This document shows, piece by piece, positions 63,534 through 64,000 of a stretch of 64,000 nt of DNA; within the stretch, counting starts at the first letter, position 1, and the number at the start of each line of letters is the position of its first letter. A program made the position numbers and the translations under genes. The notes beneath the pieces were generated by a model. The model had not been told where the DNA came from. It worked only from the letters and a program-made list of their open reading frames with translations, and did not search any database. This DNA is from Cynocephalus volans (Eukaryota > Chordata > Mammalia > Dermoptera > Cynocephalidae): the NCBI RefSeq assembly GCF_027409185.1, contig NC_084462.1:155917490-155981489 (forward strand), given 5' to 3'.

Positions 63534-63672
63534 GGCTGGCCAGTTAGCTCAATTAGTTAGAGTGCAGCCTTTTAACTCCAAGGCCATGGGTTCGGATCCC
63601 TTTACCATCCAGCAGCCAAAGCAAAAAAAGAAAAGAAATTAATTTGCCAAAGCAAAAAAACAAAAAAACATA
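63534..63672 (+). mobile_element. CYN-type monomeric SINE
   Basis: A forward monomer (ggctggccagttagctcaat, gccatgggttcggatccc) with an A-rich tail containing a repeated gccaaagcaaaaaa unit. Confidence 0.83.
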
Positions 63673-63718
63673 AAAACAAAACATGGTATATTCTGAGGTT
63701 AAATGCAAAAGATTTTTG

Positions 63719-63815
63719 GGGCTGGCGGGTTAGCTCATTTGGTTAGAGTTCAGTGTTATAATAAGAAGGTCAAGGGTTCAGATCCCGTTACCAGCCAGAT
63801 GCCAAAAAAAAAAAA
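63719..63815 (+). mobile_element. CYN-type monomeric SINE
   Basis: A forward monomer (ggctggcgggttagctcatt, gtcaagggttcagatccc) with a short A tail. It is head to tail with the copy about 50 bases before it. Confidence 0.83.
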
Positions 63816-64000
63816 AAGTAAAAGGTTTTTAAAATTATCACCTGCTACTCTCCTTGAGGAATGAATGTACCACAGTGTGATGCTACTGAAGCAGCAGAAC
63901 TGTAGATACCAAAATAAGCTCTGAAGCTTGTTTTTTGTTTTAAATGGCTTTTAAAAATTGTTACATTTGAGATATTCTTAAGATTATTATTATTATTATT

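Overview
The window is nuclear DNA from a placental mammal. It holds part of a conserved syntenic block that in human lies on 14q24.3: MLH3 (minus), ACYP1 (minus), ZC2HC1C (plus) and the 3' end of NEK9 (minus). Gene names come from recognising the translated exons. Exon borders were set from GT/AG splice sites, and the reading frame was checked through every junction.

The repeats point to a colugo (Dermoptera, e.g. Galeopterus). There is no Alu, B1 or B2. Instead I count about 22 copies of a tRNA-Ile-derived SINE in monomeric, dimeric and GC-hairpin dimeric forms, several with clear target-site duplications. This matches what I know of the CYN SINEs of colugos. The species call is inference from the repeats.

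Layout. 1-3283: MLH3 3' UTR or flank, with MIR and SINE copies. 3284-27527: MLH3 coding exons 13 to 2, including the single 3.3-kb exon 2. 28530-28960: MLH3 CpG-island promoter. 29140-30030: L2 end and an old MaLR-type LTR. 30355-39200: ACYP1, two coding exons split by a 7.8-kb intron full of L1 remnants, with a CpG promoter at 38.85-39.3 kb. 39.6-42.9 kb: intergenic, with ancient LINE fragments. 43.0-53.0 kb: ZC2HC1C with a CpG/NRF1-type promoter; its second intron holds a VNTR-bearing L1-derived element. 54.0-62.9 kb: the last four NEK9 exons and its long 3' UTR, facing ZC2HC1C tail to tail. The remainder is NEK9 intron.

These are unrelated housekeeping or tissue genes, not a pathway: MLH3 (MutL-gamma endonuclease subunit in mismatch repair and meiotic crossing-over), ACYP1 (acylphosphatase), ZC2HC1C (paired C2HC fingers, function unknown to me) and NEK9 (mitotic kinase). 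No CRISPR, prokaryotic-type system or functional tRNA/rRNA gene is present. The most novel material is in the mobile DNA: a 36-bp tRNA-Cys 5'-half insertion with an exact 18-bp duplication, a 729-bp element with ~140-bp terminal inverted repeats, and two non-autonomous L1-derived elements.
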